A stretch of 7,519 nucleotides of DNA from Methylobacter sp. (GTDB taxonomy: Bacteria > Pseudomonadota > Gammaproteobacteria > Methylococcales > Methylomonadaceae). Both the position numbers and the translations under genes were made by a program. Below the pieces are notes generated by a model, which saw nothing but the letters and a program-made list of their open reading frames with translations, ran no database searches and had not been told where the DNA came from. The DNA is taken from contig PMJA01000364.1 of the NCBI GenBank assembly GCA_003158415.1, positions 1 through 7,519 on the forward strand, read 5' to 3'. Positions 4,959 through 7,519 of the stretch are shown in pieces. Position 1 is the first letter of the stretch, and each line of letters begins with the position of its first letter.

Positions 4959-7283
4959 TCAGCGTCCGGCAAAATCCATTTCGACTTTGCCGTCAACCAG
5001 CTTTAAATTAGCTTCAAAGTCAGCGCCTTTAGTCGATTTAAAACCTTTCAGCACGCCAGTTTCACCTTTGCCCAACAGTTTTTTAGCCATCGCCGGGCTT
5101 ATTTTTTTATGCGCGATGGTTTTCCATATCACCACTTTGCAACCGTTGCGCCATTCGCTACAGCTGTAAGCTTTGCCGGTTTCAATAATCTTGCCGTTAC
5201 ACAGTGGGCAATCGCCGATAGCATCCGCCACATTGAGCACCGACTGCTGTTGTTGTCGGTTATAGCCTAGCTCGCCCGTTGCATTCAGCGTCAGTTGCGC
5301 ATTAAAAACATCCTCATTGATTTTAACCGCGTAAGCGTTCAGGGTTCGGCCCAGTTGCAGCAACTGGCTCGCCATATCACGGCTAACAGCAACGCCGTAG
5401 GCCTGCTTCCATAACACAAACTTACAACCTTCTTTCCAAGCGCTGCATCCATAACCTTGCCGACCTTCGATAACCGACTGCCCGCAAACCGGGCAATTGC
5501 CTAAGCGGCTGTCGTCATAGAGCGGCTTTGCCGATGCGGCCTTTAATTGCCTAGTAAATTGAATAATCTCGGCCATGAATTGATCGGGATCGTAGGCATT
5601 GTGTTCTATTTTTTTGAGCTTGGCTTCCCATTCTCCGGTCATAGCCGCCGACTTCAAGCGGTCATCGGCGATGATGGCAATCAAATGCCGCCCAGCTTCG
5701 GTGCTCAACAATAACTTTTTTTGCCGCTGGATATAATTGCGCTTGATCAACACTTCAATAATCGAGGCGCGGGTCGCAGGCGTGCCCAAACCTTTTTCCT
5801 TTAATACTTCTTTAAGTTCTTCATCGTCGCAGGTTTTTCCGGCGGACTCCATCATCCCCAACAGGCTGGCTTCGTTATACGCTTTGGGCGGCGTGGTTTT
5901 GCCCTGGTTAATAACCGGCAGCTGCGGCCCTGTTTCGCCCTCTACAAACAGTGGCAAAATTTTCACCTCGTTGCCTTGCTGACTTTGTGCATCATTCTTA
6001 TATAACGCCTGCCAACCGGGTGAGGCTATCATCGTGCCGGTGGTTTTAAAGGGGATTTCCTGAACTGCACCCAGAACAGTAGTGATCTGTTTAACACAAG
6101 GCGGATAAAAAGCCGCAATAAACCGTAGCACGATGGCGGTGTGGACTTTAGCCTCGTGATCGGATAACGATCCCGGCAAGGTGGTCGTGGGTATGATGGC
6201 ATGGTGATCGGTCACTTTGGCGTCATTAAAATAACGGCTGTTTAGTTGCAACTGATCCAGATCCAGCGCCGCTATTTGTGCTTCAAAATGAAGACGTAAT
6301 TTTTCCAGCAAAGGTTTCATGCCGGGCTTCATATCGTTGGTTAAGCAGCGGCTATCGGTACGCGGATAGGTGATATGTTTTTTCTCGTATAATTGCTGGG
6401 CATAAGTGAGGGTTTGATCGGCGGTAAAGCCGTAGCGGATGCTCATGTCTTTTTGCAGATCGGTCAAATCATACAATAATGGCGGAAAAACCTGCTCGCG
6501 TTTGCCTTTGACAGAAGTAATCTCAAAGTCATGGCCTTCGATTTGGCTTAACAAGACTTCGGCATCGGCTTTTTGGTCGAAGCGCCCGCCGACATACTGA
6601 AAATCGGCGGCTCTGTAGTCTGTATGCAGCTCCCAAAAATCTTTGGGAATAAAACGAGCTATGTCCAAATCTTTTTGCACAATCATTGCCAACACCGGCG
6701 TTTGCACGCGGCCTATCGTCCATAATCGGCCCTGCCCGCCAAACTTAAGCGTATACAGACGTGTGGCGTTTAAGCCGACTATCCAGTCCGATTCGCTACG
6801 GCATTTGGCGGCCCGGTACAGCCCATCATAAACGCGCCCATCCTGTAATTGGGCAAAGCCCTTGCGTATCGCGTCATCCGTCAACGAACTGATCCACAGG
6901 CGCTTGAACGGTTTTTGCAAGCACTCGGCCCACGACAAAATATATCTAAAAATCAGCTCCCCTTCCCGCCCAGCATCGGTGGCGCAAATAATGTCATCGG
7001 CAGATACCAATAAGCGCTTGATGATGTTTAACTGTTTTTGCGCAGACTCATCACCGCGCGCTTTCAGGCCGAATTGTTCGGGTATAATGGGCAAGGATTC
7101 CAGCGACCAGCGTTTCCATTCGGGATGGTATTCGTCGGGTTCCTTTAATTCCACCAGATGGCCGAACGCCCAGGTAATCTGATAACCATTGCCCTCAAAA
7201 TAGCCGTCGCGCCTGCTGTTGATGGCTAAACATTTGGCGATGTCGCGAGCGACTGAGGGCTTTTCGGTGAGAATGACTTTCAT
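4959..7283 (-). CDS. topB: DNA topoisomerase III
   Basis: Type IA topoisomerase that passes and decatenates DNA through a transient single-strand break, using a 5'-phosphotyrosine link. Starting at the Met at 7283 gives 774 residues and MKVILTEKPSVARDIA, matching the usual N-terminus; starts at 7319 or 7346 add residues with no family counterpart. Toprim residues are E7 and the D103-x-G-R-E107 stretch (TDAGREGELIF). The catalytic tyrosine is about Y306 in ITYPRTDSR. GLGTPATRASIIEVL (about residues 498-512) is also typical. Two C-terminal four-cysteine zinc modules follow (C597, C600, C613, C620; and C692, C695, C708, C715), each with the CPxC...CSxW...GCK pattern. The DAGREGELIF form resembles Gram-positive and plasmid or conjugative-element TopB more than E. 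coli TopB. No strong ribosome site was seen. Confidence 0.95.
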   Translation of the reverse strand: MKVILTEKPSVARDIAKCLAINSRRDGYFEGNGYQITWAFGHLVELKEPDEYHPEWKRWSLESLPIIPEQFGLKARGDESAQKQLNIIKRLLVSADDIICATDAGREGELIFRYILSWAECLQKPFKRLWISSLTDDAIRKGFAQLQDGRVYDGLYRAAKCRSESDWIVGLNATRLYTLKFGGQGRLWTIGRVQTPVLAMIVQKDLDIARFIPKDFWELHTDYRAADFQYVGGRFDQKADAEVLLSQIEGHDFEITSVKGKREQVFPPLLYDLTDLQKDMSIRYGFTADQTLTYAQQLYEKKHITYPRTDSRCLTNDMKPGMKPLLEKLRLHFEAQIAALDLDQLQLNSRYFNDAKVTDHHAIIPTTTLPGSLSDHEAKVHTAIVLRFIAAFYPPCVKQITTVLGAVQEIPFKTTGTMIASPGWQALYKNDAQSQQGNEVKILPLFVEGETGPQLPVINQGKTTPPKAYNEASLLGMMESAGKTCDDEELKEVLKEKGLGTPATRASIIEVLIKRNYIQRQKKLLLSTEAGRHLIAIIADDRLKSAAMTGEWEAKLKKIEHNAYDPDQFMAEIIQFTRQLKAASAKPLYDDSRLGNCPVCGQSVIEGRQGYGCSAWKEGCKFVLWKQAYGVAVSRDMASQLLQLGRTLNAYAVKINEDVFNAQLTLNATGELGYNRQQQQSVLNVADAIGDCPLCNGKIIETGKAYSCSEWRNGCKVVIWKTIAHKKISPAMAKKLLGKGETGVLKGFKSTKGADFEANLKLVDGKVEMDFAGR

Positions 7284-7406
7284 ACAGCAATGTGAATAAT
7301 TTGAGGGGATGACTGGCATTAACAGCCCGTTCAAATTAAAATGCAAGGTTTGTTATTGATAACACCCGATAACCATACCGTGACACCCCATCCCGACGGA
7401 CTTTTA
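7284..7406. promoter_or_regulatory. Divergent control region between topB and cysD
   Basis: These 123 bases must hold promoters for both genes. A palindrome GTTAT-TG-ATAAC is at 7352-7363, and GATAAC recurs at 7358-7363 and 7369-7374, 11 bases apart, about one helical turn. In other gammaproteobacteria cysD is activated by CysB, whose sites are poorly defined, so these repeats are only candidates. I could not pick -10 and -35 boxes with confidence. Confidence 0.35.
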
Positions 7407-7519
7407 ATGACTGATTATAAACTAACACACCTTAAAGAGCTGGAAGCCGAAAGCATCCATATCATTCGTGAAGTGGCAGCTGAATTTGAGCGGCCTGTCA
7501 TGTTGTATTCGGTCGGCAA
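7407..7519 (+). CDS. cysD: Sulfate adenylyltransferase subunit 2, 5' part (cut by window end)
   Basis: The small subunit of ATP sulfurylase, which activates sulfate to adenylyl sulfate in assimilation together with the GTPase CysN. Thirty-seven codons are visible, including [19 protein letters not shown] and then [10 protein letters not shown], followed by the first two bases of the next codon. This is the CysD N-terminus, leading into the SxGKDS nucleotide-binding loop just beyond the window. The ATG at 7407 is preceded by GGA about 7 bases upstream. It is divergent from topB. CysN is expected downstream. The match is by recognition of a short segment but is distinctive. Confidence 0.9.
   Translation, partial: MTDYKLTHLKELEAESIHIIREVAAEFERPVMLYSVG

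Overview
The window looks chromosomal and gammaproteobacterial. The protein set (TyrS of the KMSKS type, a YchJ-family protein, SSB with a DDIPF tail, topoisomerase III, CysD) and the style of the intergenic repeats suggest a Methylococcales-like methanotroph, but that placement is inference from recognition, not a search result. No rRNA, tRNA or CRISPR array was seen.

Layout. Bases 1-998 hold the 3' part of tyrS on the plus strand. Bases 999-3112 are an accessory stretch full of repeats: CACGAAA-unit repeats, a cluster of short GC-rich palindromes (1054-1275), a nested repeat (1352-1426), the remains of one or two broken genes (1494-1693), a ribbon-helix-helix DUF1778-type antitoxin (1690-1974) with a well-formed promoter and operator, a four-hairpin cluster (2044-2139), a small secreted cysteine-containing protein (2302-2586), and a small membrane protein gene (2692-2940) whose 5' part is supplied by a 158-bp miniature inverted-repeat element flanked by CTAG duplications (2860-3017).

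Bases 3113-7283 hold four compact minus-strand genes read in the order topB, ssb, lipoprotein with TPR-like repeats, ychJ. topB and ssb are 71 bases apart and plausibly co-transcribed; both act on single-stranded DNA. The lipoprotein and ychJ genes overlap by 17 bases. A divergent control region (7284-7406) separates topB from the start of cysD (plus strand, cut by the window end).

The most notable points are the decayed toxin-antitoxin pair, in which the antitoxin and its operator are intact but the GNAT toxin stops after about 20 codons, and the miniature element that interrupts a reading frame and donates a new N-terminus. I do not see strong evidence for an entirely new multi-gene system here.
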